A stretch of DNA of 64,000 bases from Lepidurus packardi (Eukaryota; Arthropoda; Branchiopoda; Notostraca; Triopsidae), in the NCBI GenBank assembly GCA_023053545.1, contig JAKZAN010000007.1, positions 6,510,001-6,574,000 of the forward strand, read 5' to 3'. The notes beneath the pieces are model-generated. The model saw nothing but the letters and a program-made list of their open reading frames with translations, was not told where the DNA came from and did not search any database. Each line of letters starts with the position of its first letter. Position 1 is the stretch's first letter. Positions 48,801 to 62,239 of the stretch are shown here, piece after piece. Position numbers and translations under genes: made by a program.

Positions 48801-51800
48801 TGCAGTGTCGCCTCAGGTAACTTTCAATATACGGTTGTATCCCTTTGCCGTGTGCCGGGTTCGTGTGACTATGTTGTCCAACGGTTATACAATTACTCCT
48901 CGTGTTGTTACTCCACCGTGTTGTTGGTCCGTTTACGGAGTATGCCGACACATGAATCCATGGTAAAGGCAAGTCCTGGTCCTGATGTGCCAAATTAGTT
49001 TCTGCTTACAATTTTTATTTTTAAAATTGAAACAAGCGAAAGTAATGGCAAAAGTGTCGGCGAGTATTATTTCGTACGAGGGACAGGTTTTATACAGCTT
49101 TTGGGCAGCTTCAAGTATCTAGACAGAGACGCAATTTTCAATTCTATTGCACCGGTCGGGCTTAATTGAGGTTTTAAGGCTTTGGCTACGAGTGTTGCTT
49201 ATGCAATCTCTTCTCTTCCCGCAAGCGCAGTAGCCAAGACAGATCTTTCCTTTTTTTTTCTTTTTTTTAGGACAACTATGTGGTCAGACCACTAAGCTGT
49301 GATACAGGCTCGTCGTTGAGCTTTTTTTGTTCAAAGTGTTCGATCGTCGGCCCGTCAGTAACTTGGATTTTTTTAGTGTCAAATTGGCCCAACCCGTGGA
49401 TTTTTTATATATTTTTTTTGCTCCCGTAAACTTCGGGATGCTCGTCGATCAATCTCTGGCCTACCTGCTGTGCTGTATTCATGATATGCATCGAACAAAT
49501 TAGATATTCTATCGAGATGTTTTTCAGCTTCGTACTGGCGTTAAAAACTGAGAAAAGAAAACTGATCAGCCTAACAAAAAAAAATCTTTGTTTTTAGAAG
49601 GCTCTCTCTTTCTTTCTCTCTACAAGACTTGATTTGATGGTGGCTTTATACACCAAGGTCTTCTATTAGATCGAACGTGGCTTTCGGAGCAGCAGCGTTT
49701 CTGCTTTAAGAACCCGCAGTTGCGTTCTCGGGGTTCTTTTATAGTATTACGGTTTTATTATTCCCTGAGTAAGTTCCGCGCCATCTTTTTCCTCCTCGTC
49801 TATGCTTTCCTCCCTGGCTGCCTCTTTATGCATGAGTCGCCCATCGACCTCGCTTTAACTCTTTTACGCGTCGATTCTTCGTCTCTCTTCATCTTTTCTT
49901 CGGTCTTTTAAGCCTAGGGAAATAAGACAGGGCGTGATGAAGCTTATATTTGGACGATGAAAGTCCCGCTCCCGCGGTACCTAAAGTCCCGGGGCCGCCT
50001 TCACTCACGCTCGCTGGGAATTAAGAAAAAGCTTTAATTCAACCCCCCACCATCTAGCATCGCTTCTCCCTCTATAATTCTTCGTTCCACATTCTACCTT
50101 CTTCTTCGATTCCCTGTTTTCGGCACACTTGCGGAAGAACAACCATCGATCCAAGCATATATTCCCTTGTTGGTGCGCCGTATTTCATGTATGAAGAGCC
50201 CAAGCTATGTGCAGACAAGTCAAGAACTAACTCTCTCTATAAACTCCACAGGTTTTCAAGGAAACGAGCAGTAACTGATTTTCTTTTCTTTTTATTGTCT
50301 AAAGCAAAACCTGTCTTCGTTTAAATGCTGGGTACATTCTGTAATTGAGAGCGTTGTGGCATATTATCGGAATTATAAGGGGAAGTTGGCTTCCTAGCAA
50401 CAGTATATGGTTATTATTACTTTCTCTGTTCGGGAGGGAAAGACACACAGTAAGGTAATATAATCGGGGTAGTAGCAACAGCGGATTCTTTAGCAGAAAT
50501 ATTGAGAAGGAACACAAGGTGCAGGGGATGGGAGAGAAGTTTAGCAGAGAGGGTGTTATAGACCTTGTTTCCTCATCTTTCGCTAATGAAAATTCCCCGT
50601 ACGCAACTCTAGGATATTGCTAGAAGAGTTAAGAGCGAGCGAGCTCCTGGAGGTGGAGAGTTTGCCTTGCTGGTTGTATATTTGAGAGCGATCTTTGGCG
50701 TAAGAGCGGTAATTGGCTTCTACGGTGCCCTCTATAGCCCCCGCATTTTGCGTAGGGTCAAATTATCAAGTTGGAAAGAGGCATGCCAAATTATGTTCCA
50801 GAATAACGTTCAAAGGGTCAAACTTAAAGATCCGTGAATAAGACCCTTCCGTGCTGCAAACTGTAATACTTCTTTCAACTCCGGGGGAGGTCTTTGATTT
50901 CCTTATGCTGCTTGTACTTTAGACTTGCTTTAGACGCCCTGATCCAAGTCGCCCACCCCATCCCATGGTTTCTGAAGCTTCTTCTTTTGCTTTTCTTCCT
51001 TTGAGTCCCGTTTTGGCAAAGGAAAAGGGTTTAATACATTAAACATTGATGAAGGAATAAAGTAAAAGTCCTCCAGACGCGACGGCCGAGAGTGTATGCA
51101 AGATTGCCTTGGAGTTTCCTATCTGTGGTTCCCGAAAAGTTGCGGATTATTGTATGCAATATAGAGAGGAAAGCTGTTTAAGTCTTTTAGCCTGTTTGAA
51201 TCGTTAGTTTCTTGAGTTGCAGGGTTGGCTTGGGTTTCCTGCGTGTTGTGTGTGGTGCTACTGCGCACCTCGTTGAGACAGAATATAACTGACGCCATAA
51301 GAAGACTTGGAATGGAGGAAGAAAAGTCCGTTGATAACTAGGTTCCTTTTTGCGCCAGTCTGTCAATCAAGCTATCGATCCGAGTTGCCATGTCGTTTGC
51401 ATTTGTGTTACACGGAAGGAGCGCGGAGCTTTTTGTTCTAGAAAGCTGTTGTGACTCTTATTAGTTAACGCCCGTAATGTACGTGCGCAGCTCCCGTGTA
51501 CCTAGCCTTTTCAATGGCGCAATTCGCGTTTAATTTGTCACGGTAGTCAAGGTTTTGTTTCCCTCAAAAAGATGCTTGATCGTTGCCAATTATAAGACTA
51601 TGAATTCGTTATTAGACGTAAACATTTACCGCTAGAAGCTAAGAACAAGGATGGACATTACGACATTCTTGGAGAAGATGAGGTCTTTTTTGTTTTATGA
51701 GTCAGCGTGTTGAGTTGTACTGTACAGTAAGTCTTTTTGTCCAAGAAGAGTGAGTGCAGTTGGTTGGTTGTGATGCGAGAAACTTGGGGAGGAAGACAGG

Positions 51801-54800
51801 CGTTGTAGCTGTCATATTAGCAATATTAAGGTTTAAAAAAGTGTTACCATAGAGTACGGCGCAATAGTTTAAATGAGGTTTTGTCTGCGTGTGACGGGTA
51901 GACCCTTTTACTTATTCGGTTTGTCAGGTTCTTGAGACAGAACGAAACCAGGTGTGCAATGCAAATGGGGACTTTTGACATAAAAAAGCATGAGGTTAGG
52001 CGTATTTCTTTATTTCGTAAGTGTAATTGCCCAAGTAGTAAACCTTAGCGTGATTAAAGACTTAGCCGTGACCGGTGCATCGGATGCGCCATGAAAATGT
52101 GACGTAGTTTATGTGTCCGGCATCATGACAACTATGACAAGCTGCATACGAGGAAACATACTTGAGTCCGGATTTCGAGTTTAGTACCGCAACAAGTTCA
52201 AGGGGAAAGCCCAGCTTTTTTAGGTATACCTGGAGTTGTAGCCTAGTCAAAAACTGTCTTGTATATTTCAATCCCAATGACTGTATGTCTAAAAAAAGAG
52301 AAAAAAGTCTAGTGACATAGCATTGTTGGACGAGATAAGGTCTCCAGATTTTTTTTGTTTAAAAATAGAAAAGTTCTAATAATAAAACAAGTGACTGCCA
52401 GTCGTCCAGTCAAATAGGCATTACAGACATTAACTCAGCATGCCACAGGTAACTATTAGAATTATCTTCTGCCCGAATTAAGAGTCCTGAAATGCTTTTT
52501 ACATTCATAAAAAGGCATTCGTATGCTCAAGGCGTGATGCGTAAGTCCGGGGTTCTTCTATGCAGCAGCCGCGTGTGAATAATAAGGTTACGTTGCTAGT
52601 AACACTTTGGATGGCAACATCGTTTTCTGACAGCCTCGTCTTGCCAAAATTTTCACTAATTAAAACGTCCACATGTTTGCTGGTTTTCCGATCGTGTGCC
52701 CGGGGAGGGGGGGGGGGAGGGGGCTCGCCCCGGTTTCGTACTGAAACGACTCCTTTTGTGGGTGACAAGGCGACGTTGAGTGGCCAAATTTTCACTAGGT
52801 TTTGGGAAATATAGTTGCTATAACCATTAGTATGTTTATACTAATTAGTTAGGAAAGATAAAACACGAAAGACTGAGTTATGTTGCTAACATTATTGAGT
52901 TCTTGCAGTTTGGCATGTCGCAAGGCGAATAAAAATAGGTACAATGCAGAAAAAGAGGTTTATGCGACCAGGATTGGCGCTGACAGGCGAAGTATTAGCT
53001 TGCCAATTAAATTCCGTTTTGTCGCAAGTTTCAAGCTGAAATGCAAGTATTCTTTTGTAACTGCAACGTAGGTCTTCTTTAGCCAAGTGAGGAAAAGGTG
53101 TATAGTATGTAGGAAAGGGTTGTCTGTTTATGGCACCGCCTATCAATAACCGTGTATCGTGCAGCTATATGAAAGTCGCCGTTAAGCGAAGGTCGCAGGA
53201 GTTGTCGGGACGAGGTAGGTTTTACTGTCTTGTTGTAAGGCATAGGCCAGGTTCCCTGGAGGCAATAAGGCACTCACGCAGCCCCTGGCCAAGGTGGATG
53301 ACCATGTAAAGAAACCTGATCGAGAGACTGTTACATACTTCGGCATCGCGATCGTAAAACTAAAAATTCTTATTCCTTCGTCTAATCTTACAACGTTCTT
53401 CCTGTCTAAATTCTAAATTCACTTCCAAGAAGAATCGAGATTCTGTATTCCTTCAACTTTTACAACCTTATCACACCTGGCTAGTTAGACCAGTTCCGTT
53501 CGCTTTCGCGTCCGTGTACTGTCTTTTGGCTTAACCTTTCCGTCAAATGGCGTAAGTTTTTACAGGGTATGCTAAAGAGAAAGAGTAACTTGCTGACTTT
53601 CGGAGAAAAAAAAAGGCGAGTAAGAATCTCCTTCTGCAAGACAAGCTACACCGAGAACGTTTTTGCTGGTCCAAAAAGCTTTTATTTTTATTTATTATTT
53701 TTTTTGGGGGGGAAGCCAAGGATCACGAGATGCCAGTCTATGATGCTATGCTGGTTACAAGGTTGGTTAAAATATTTTGGTGCCCATTGCTCTTGACCGT
53801 TAAGTTTCGGGGTTTTTTGTTTTAAGAGCAAGTAGTTCTTATTCACTACGCGTTCCTGGGTGCCATGTGTAAGGTTTTACTGCAAAAAAGCCGGGTTGTA
53901 CAGAGATTTTACACATTCCTGCACTAGCGTTTGGCCTGCTGGAGATTTTCTTACTCTATGGGAACCTAAAAAAGTGGCATATATGAGCCATGAGCCAGAC
54001 TCACGCTCGCGTTAGGTTGCATCTTGGCGGTTTTATGAGCGTGTAACTTGGGCTATGGCTCTGGTGCTGTTACTTCTGGGCCCGGAGCCAGAAAAGCGTT
54101 TCCTTCTTGCAACGTGAACTGCGAAACCCTAGAAGCCTTTTGTGTTCTCCTTTGAGAAAGGGTTGGGCTCAGCATCAGCATCCCCATAAGCACGAGACGT
54201 AATGGACCCAAAGTTGAACGTTCTTTTAGTCGAGAAGCTGATTTTTCGTCCACACCTGAACCTGATCTGGAAGTCGAAGAGTTTGCCCGTCGAGACCCGT
54301 TTGGAGGAGCCGAAGTGCATATGCAAAGTTGTATGCATGAAGGTCGTGGTCGAGTTGGTTGGTTAAGGCGTCAAGGCATCCATCCACACGAACCAAGAAC
54401 TTTGGTCGGTTCGGAATCTTTACGTTGGATTGACCACTTGGTCGAGTCCTTGATGAAGCTCGGCTTTGCTGGAAGAAACCGTCCGCGTCCCATGGTCACC
54501 CTTTAGTCAGCAAAGAAGTGTTGGTTGGCTTGGAAGCGTTCACAATAAAACCTTTTCCAGATCCCAGAGAGTCCAAGCGTCCAATTTTTGCGGATAGTAA
54601 CCAGTGTCATTGGAACATTGGAGCGCTAAACTGCTCCCATTTTCTCCCTCAAAAGTCCGTGATGGGCTTTTTACGTTTGCTTGGGTGGTGCTTAGAATAC
54701 ATAAGTGACAGGTGAAAAAGCTCGAGTCTTTCCACTGGCTTGGGGTACAGGTGAGTACGTTCAATCTAACGGAAACAAGTGTTTCTGGAGCGGGAACGTA

Positions 54801-57800
54801 CGGAAGACGGTGCACAAGTATTTTCGCGGACTTTGGAAACCATTTCAGTGTGGGGAAGTTGAGAATTTGGGAAAGTGCAGTTTCCACGTGTTTATGTAGT
54901 GGTGGTTTCCAAAAGGAAAAGCAAGTCGCTGGAAATGAAGGGCTGCAAGTGTCTTCCAATTTAATCATATCGAGATATGCAAAAGGGAGGGTAGTCTTGC
55001 TTTTGGTAAACTTGTTTGTCGAGCGTCTTGGCGACAATTCGCCGTCTTCATGATGGTTCTGATTACATCGAGCAAGTGCTGGCGGTTGGAAAAGGCTACA
55101 AGCCCGTGATCAAAAACAATAGTTCCAGTTATCACCCAGAAAAGTTACTCAAGGTTAGCGCTTATGGGTGGCTGAACTGATTAGTCATACAGCGCGAGTT
55201 CATTAGACATTTCTGAGTTTAAGAAACGTATTGATTGGGGACGTTTAAAAGAATAACGTTTTACGGATTCCGTTGTGAGTACGTTCTGAGCAACCGACAA
55301 TCTTTTTTTTTTTTTTATTTTTTTTAAATCTTGAAAACGAACATTCCCTATCCCGCGTTTTGGTTCGTAGCACGATTCCCAGAAGCGTAGGCGGTTCGCC
55401 GCTCGCCGTTCAGTCCGTCCTTCATACGTGGTGAACGCGTGTGTTTGTTGTTGGCATAAATGCGAGTTCAAAGATCGAATAAATCTTACAAAAATTTTAT
55501 TATCATCAGCAACCCTACTATCATCAGAAGTTAGCTTAAATTGGCTTCCCGGTGCGATAAGGGTAAAATACTTGCTTACTCCGGGTGAGCATATGCTGGG
55601 GTGCGAACCCGCTTTTGTGTCGTATACACTACGTATATAATTGAACAAGTGTGCTGGGCACCTTTCGAGTCTTGGGATTTAAGTTGACGAACTTAGTGGA
55701 AGGATTAGCAGTCGTTATTTTAAGGAATCAAGTGTGTGAATGTTGTGCAGCTTGCCAAAATGCAACCGGAATTGTATCCCCATACGGATATTCCCGCGGC
55801 TCAGGAAGAAATGCCTTGCGAGTCCAAGGATCTCAGCCATGTACAGCAACATGATAACCAGCCAGTAAGTTTCATCCTTTTTTTTTTCTCTCTCGGGTAG
55901 TATGTCGAGCCTTACACAAGGATATCGAGTATCAGGAATGACAGGTCTTCACCGGAAAAAAATTTTCCTTGCCTTGGCTTCTTTCCATTTTTTTATTTTC
56001 TCCTTTTTTTCTGTCAGCTTAAAGATTTAATAGCCGATTGCCTTAATTATCCCGTATTTTTCGTCCAATGTTGTCTACATTTTGGGTAGTGAATGTTGGG
56101 TTGAAGCACCTGTACGGCTCTCGAATTTTTTATTTATTTTTTAGGTTAGATTGAAAAGCTAAATGAAGTGTAAAGGCGAACTGTTGACTTTAGTCAACAT
56201 GAGGAAATCTTGTGACATATGGGAATCTTGTAACGTCCGGAATAAAATCTTGGCAACATTAGCGCGTCGTATACTCAGCTGCCAATTCATTTATGAAGCA
56301 TTCTTGTCGGTATACAATGCTGGCTGCATTGTTGGTCCTCGTTGGAGGTCTGCTACTACCTGTTTGCCCATAAAGTTGCGCTGGGGAGTAGAACCCCCTT
56401 GTTAAGCTGTACTCAGTTTCTTTGAAGAGGCAGATTTATGAAGAGGTAGTTTGATCAGTCTCACCCAATTATCCCGGGCTAATCGCTCCTAGCACTGATT
56501 CTTTGTCTCCTTTTATTATATCATACAAGTGGTGCCGAGCGAGATTTGGCTCGACAGAACAGGTGCAGTGCTTAACCACTTTACATTTAGGCGTGAATGG
56601 TGGGATGGATTAATGAGTACAGAAACGTTACATTGTCTGAGGCTATTTTTTTTAAAAAAAAGTGCGTTCAAATTTATTTGAGACACTGAATCATGACCCT
56701 TCGTCTCATGGTTATGTCTTGATTCAGGTTTCGGGGTTGGGCCCACCTGCAGGGACAACCTGCGGTAGGGTGGGTCCAGGGAGCTTGGAAATGCTTCAAA
56801 CGATGAAAAGGTCTTCATAGCGCACGATCACCGTGACTTGAGACACCAAGGGTGAAGCTCAGAAAGTAATACAATATACGGGTGGGGTCCATATTCTTTT
56901 GTTTTCTTCCATTTTTTTTAATAAAGTGGAACTTCTCTTCCATGGGTTATCTTTTCCGCTCCCATTAGGTACAACTAAAGTATAATCTTTTCAATGATTG
57001 AAGTTATGTCTTCCGCGGGTTTTGGAAAGAGTTCCAAGGGTTTGCGCTCACTTTCTTAAGAAAAATTGCCTTCGTGTGCGGTGCTACTTTTCTTCCTTGG
57101 ATGGCCTGGCACACATAGCATTGTTGCTTAACTGCAAAGCTGGAACGCAGATGGGGTTGGATACCTTTTTTATCGGATTTTTTCCGTCGAGGGGTTCTTT
57201 TCCATCCCTTTTGTGTAGAACATTTAGTGGGGGGGAAAATGACGATCTGCATATTGCCGGCGTCCGAGGATGTTTTGATGCACTAGAACTCCCAAATGTA
57301 GCTTTTATATTTCTTCTGATTTTTTAATGTCTGATCTCCTATCCCGGTTTCGGGCAAACCACCCATGCTTATTCGCTCAGGTCTGTTCAATTTAGAACAC
57401 AATTTCCCAGTCCGAGACTGGAAAGATCAGATTAACCTTCTGATGATTCACTTCTAGATCATTTTTTAGTTTCTTTTATGAATCGCCGCAAAGAAATTAT
57501 GAGATCTATGTAATGGATAGTAGCTACCTAGCCACGTGTAATTATGCAGTGGAACAGGAGCATAAATTCAATTGAGGATTAGCAATAGGATAATTATGAA
57601 TTCGTGCAAAGGTAGAAATGCGTTTTTAAAAAAGATACAAGAAATAAGGCGGGAAAGAATAGAAAGGAAACTGTGCGGTAAAGAGCGAAATGGTTGATTA
57701 GATCAAGGTGCCCTTGTAAATCGCAGCCAGCATAAGGCGAAGTAGAAAGGGGACACAACAAGCTATTTGACATGCAGGCTGTTGAGATAATAGTAAATCG

Positions 57801-58990
57801 TCTTGGTGTCTTGTCTCGGGACCAAAAGCGCCTGTCTCGTCCCGCTTTTAGGACATTCGTAACACTTTGACCCCCTTCCGCGTCAAAATCCTTCCGTTCT
57901 CCTCTACATATAGAAGGTTTAAATACTTGCTTAGCTGATTTCTTTCTCGCTCTCTCTTTTTCTTAACCCTCTCTCTCGTCGCTCGGTAAAATGGCGCCTG
58001 TTTCATGATGAGGCGCTTATCAAAGTCACCTTTTAATTGCCGTCGATGTGACGGAGCAGAATTTAAGCCCCGATTTTCTAGCATGTAATTCCTCTCTTCA
58101 GCTAACGGCTATGTCGTTTTGTATTGTAGCTGCGAAAGGTTTTGTGTTTAAAGGGTTAAAACACGCCGAAGATAGGACCATACCCCTGAGCTTTTTCTGC
58201 TCGGGTTTCTTCCTTTTCGTTCCACCTTGTGTTGATGCTTGGCGGATCTCCGGAAAATGAACGTATTCAGATTTTTCAATCGAGAAAAACCTCGCTAAGA
58301 AAAAAACGAAAATAAAAACCTGTACAACAAAAGAAGACGTTCGCTGTTGTCTCTCCCTCTACGTGCAGAAATGTCAGGTTTGGGGATTTCAAACGTTCCA
58401 ACAACGTATCTCGTTAAGCAATATACAACGTCAATTTTCTGAATTTAAAGGAAAAGCTAAATTCATTTCATAATCTTAGTTTCTAGCAAAGTTGTACGCC
58501 ACGTGGTATATTGAAATAGCTATCTTGGGCTCAAAACCGCTATATAATACCTGGTTTTTTATTGATACATTTCCCGTGCCAATATTGTAGGTTTTAGGTT
58601 CGTTAGAACTGTTAACAGTTGGGTGAAGCATTTTGTAGGTTGGCCTTTTCCTCTTCCGTGCGCATATTAAACACGGGCGACCTGTTCTCAATAAATTTAC
58701 CTCTTTTGAAGGCCTTCTATAAGACTAAGCGCAAAAGCGTCCTTGATTGACTCCTTTCTCCTACCACAGCACCGAAAACCATCACAATAAAAAGGCCTTC
58801 TCATGCATACTATATATAGGTAACCCTTTGACTCCGGATCTCAAAGATCTGAAAAGCAAAAATAAAAAAATAAAAAAAATCATTTCTTTCTTCTCAATTT
58901 TTAATAGTCAAGCCTCTCTCCATTATGAAAGAGAACGGCCGACTACGAACCTTAACCCCCCTTCGTTGCTCTCCGTCTAATTTCCCCCCG
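45876..58990. other. Intergenic, no gene supported
   Basis: No recognised gene. It includes a G-rich run at 52702-52723, an open-frame-dense island at 54156-55648 and CAAAATGGCTGCC at 48652 (YY1/Pho-type). The frames in the island look protein-like but are out of register with one another, and none is recognised. Confidence 0.5.
52702..52723 (+). repeat. G-rich tract
   Basis: Runs of 4, 11 and 5 G separated by single A bases, followed by CTCGCCCC. It could form a G-quadruplex on the + strand; assembly length may be unreliable. Confidence 0.8.
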
Positions 58991-59634
58991 CTTTTTTATA
59001 TATAAGGTGACGCTTTTTTTCCTGGGTGGGCCGAGTCCGGAGCCTGTTGGACCCCCCCTGTTTCCTTTCTTTTATATTAAGCATAATCCTGCTGGAGGCT
59101 CAGCGGTCGTCATTGCCGCCGTCTAGCGTGAGCAGCAGCAGGAACGGGAGAAGTCGCCCTTGGGATTGAAGATCCTTCAAGCTTCAAACCTGTATCTCAG
59201 AAGTACAGTAAATTGGGAGAGGGTTCACGGGCCGATTCAGGGAGACCAGTTGACCTCAGGGAGCACAAGAGAGAAGAAGCCAAAGTGCACGACCTCTTTT
59301 GGGCCACGACCCCCTTAAATCGAAGACCAAACAATCCACCTCGGTGGTCTCTTTATTAAAAAGAAAACTGCACATATTTTTTTATTATCAAAAACTGGTG
59401 TATTGCGTGCATTTCTTTTGCCCCGTCAAGACTCGGTAGTAAAATTCCAAGCCACAACTTTGGGGGGAAAAACGTAGTTATTTATTTTTTTCAAAAAAGA
59501 AAAGAAAATCAGATCGGGATAACAAGAAGGCGAAAGCTGTTCACAGCTGGTGAAGTGTTTTATGGACAAAGTGCATTAAGTTGCCCGCTTGACGATCATA
59601 AGTTAAGTGGTTCCTCCTGCAAAGTTTTCGTCTT

Positions 59635-60550
59635 TTGACGTTTGTCACCCATTTCGCATTTTTCCCTATCCCTGCCAAATTAATTCGGCGTCGTCTGGCG
59701 GTGTCTTTTGAGTTTTTGGAAGGCGGCAAGCGTCGACTCCGCCCCAGTAGCCTTGCCATTTGCAGGCTGCTTATTGCGCAGGCAATTCAAGTGCTCGTGC
59801 TTCGAATACATAAGAAGTTTGGGGGAAGCGGCTGGCCTCCCGCGCCCCTCATTGACGCTCTCCGCGCGTCTGCCGCCTACAAGGGACGCATGTCCCGCAA
59901 GCTCACCCACCGACGCGCTCGACGCTCCGCCTCCGACCAGTCCTAAACATATCACCCATCCCCCACCCTTTTTGGCACTTTTTTTGGGTGGGGTGCCTTT
60001 CCTGTTTTTTCCCCCAATCTGCATCGTGGGGGGAGGAAGTGGGAAGGCGAAAGTTGGCGGCAGCCATTTTACCTTCTGATTTTGGGCCGCCCGTTTTGTG
60101 CCGTACGAGCACAGACGTTTGGGACACTTATATTTATACACTTGGCACATCTACACACATGCAGCCAAGTTCCATAAAACATCGTGGAAGGCACGCTGAA
60201 ATAGTTCGACTCATTCCCCGCTGAAGCGTGATTTTCTTCGGGGAAACGCGGGTGGAAAGACTCACGGTGACGTGCGCCGTGCAAAGTATTGCAGAAAACG
60301 CGAGGCACTTGGCTTTTAACTCTGATACCCCGCCCTCCCACCCTCCTGTCCCGGTAGAAACATGTACCCCACCCCGCCCTGCCTTGGGTAGTAAGTTTTT
60401 TGCCCGTTGCTCCTCAGAAGCTCCGGCTCTCTTTTGTGAATCTGCAAAACGCAGCAAGCGAAGGGGTGGTAAATTTCAGCCTTCCGCGAAACAAGGGTTG
60501 TTCTTGGGACTTGTATGCAGAGGACTGAAAGGGTGTGTGTATGTGTGAGG
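59635..60550. other. GC-rich, ORF-dense stretch upstream of the second gene
   Basis: GC and CpG content is visibly higher than in the preceding 35 kb (for example GGCCTCCCGCGCCCCTC near 59835). Open frames of 74-156 codons therefore overlap in nearly every frame on both strands, which is what few AT-rich stop codons would produce; none has a recognisable motif. A YY1/Pho-type site in reverse (GGCAGCCATTTTA, 60059-60071) is present. Probably promoter-proximal DNA or an untranslated first exon of the gene at 62 kb. Confidence 0.4.
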
Positions 60551-60996
60551 ATGTGGTAGACTAGTAGACGTGTGTGTATGTATGCATGTGTCTTCCCGTC
60601 ACCCCCGCTCTAAGACGCTGTGCTGCTCTACGGCCGCGTAGGCCGTACCGTAGAGAGGTCCGTACAAGCGCATACACAGTCGAGTTGTGGACGAGTTGGA
60701 AAGTGCACGGAACTTTGGCCATTGTGGAAGTTGGGCATTTCTTTCCACGCTCTTAACAGTGTTTTACAGCAGCCAGTTAATTATACATAGAGATTATATA
60801 TACACTATCGAAACGCATTTTTCGTTCCTCACACCCGTGGCAATATCTACTTCAGTCCTGGGGTCAGCAGTTTAGCTTGACTGTATTGTCGTGTGAAGGA
60901 AACCTCGTGAACCGTATCTCGGAAACAAGACGTGTTGTGTGTTGTGATGAAGCTCAGGCAAAAGAAATCTTGTCGTGTCTCTTGTTGCTACGATAT

Positions 60997-62239
60997 GGAC
61001 GGTGTGTCTCTCTGCACGAGGACGATTATCGCTGATACAGTCAAAGGCATTTTCTACTAACTCGTACCTCACCCAGTTGCTAATCTAGTAAACTGCAAGC
61101 AAGAATCCGACAAGTTGGGTTAAAAAACTAAAAAAACAATTGAAACGAAACCAAAGTCACAAACACCTCCAAAATTTTTACTTGAATTCTTGTACCTCTC
61201 TGGGTTTTTTGTTTTTGTTCTGATTTGAAAAACCTACGTCATACCAGCACCATTTTTAACCGCCAGAAGAACCTGTGATAGATACTGCTCTTAAGTATTA
61301 TAAGATCCCACCCCGCTTTACACCAAAACCTCGTCTCCGTGAATCATAACTTCTACGGGTATCACAAGTTCACCAGACAAAACTGATCAAAAAAAGGAAC
61401 CAGATCCTAAGCAACTTGATAGCCAGTATCTAACACCAAAGAAAAGAAAATAACGAACCAATTGACCAGTTTCAGTTTTATTTATCCTTGGCGTACACGC
61501 AATTCTGTAGTGTTTTTCCTCTCCGTCTTGGCCAGTTGATCTCAAGAAAGTTGCTCGCAACCCACCGCTGTTGCGAATTTCTTTTCCTTTACCTTTCTTG
61601 ACTTTTTGCTCGGTCTTGGCTCTTCTGAGCCTCTTTCAAGCCAAAATAGAGCTCCGCGGCGTAAACCCGGGCTCTTCGGTGTTAGCCCATTCCGTACCGC
61701 TCCATTGCCGAGCAACGGAAGGCCTGGAAGACCTTCAACTGGCCGTAGGCTTGTTAGCCTATCAATTGGCCTGTACTGGAACCACTAACAGTTCCAACGG
61801 GTCTGATCTCAATGGTTTGGGACACGTTCCTGGGCCAGGACCGCCAACGTCTTCGTTGCAGACAACTCAAGCGGCGTCTTCGAATCATCCTACAACCTCG
61901 CCCAACACGCCTCAGCAACTCCAGCAGCTGCTTCATTCAGGCGACGTCTTAGCGAGCCACCATAACGGTAGCAGCAACCTCAGTTCCCAACTGCAGATCG
62001 CGGTATCCCAACATATATCAATTCCGCCGTCGTCGTCCTCGTCTTCATCACCTCTCAATAGTAACCTGAGCCCGGGGGTCGTCTCTATTTCATCGTCGGC
62101 CAATTCGACACTTTTGGCAGCGCCGCCGGTCTCCTCAGCCAGCTCTGCCCGGGGATCGACACCAACGTCGGCCGCGTCTCTGTCTTCGGCACTTCTGTCG
62201 TCGGTCAACGGCGGCATTTCTGGGGCCAACCAGGCCAGT
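60997..62239 (+). other. ATG-depleted leader (candidate 5' UTR) of the second gene
   Basis: Over about 1.24 kb before the ATG at 62240 I find only one ATG in any + strand frame (61812, which opens a short frame out of register). Random DNA of this composition would hold roughly 15-20. The left part (61130-61470) is A/C-rich, like a leader. An arthropod-type initiator TCAGTC lies at 60852-60857. From 61511 the frame of the later coding exon is open without stop (TAG at 61508-61510) and increasingly Ser/Thr/Asn/Gln-rich, so the 3' part may itself be translated: either from an upstream exon joined by splicing or from a non-AUG start. The 5' boundary is not determined. Confidence 0.4.

Noticed and set aside
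59680-60150. 156-codon minus-strand frame and several overlapping ones near 60 kb
   Set aside because: Explained by the low stop frequency of GC-rich DNA; all six frames are open for long stretches and no motif is seen.
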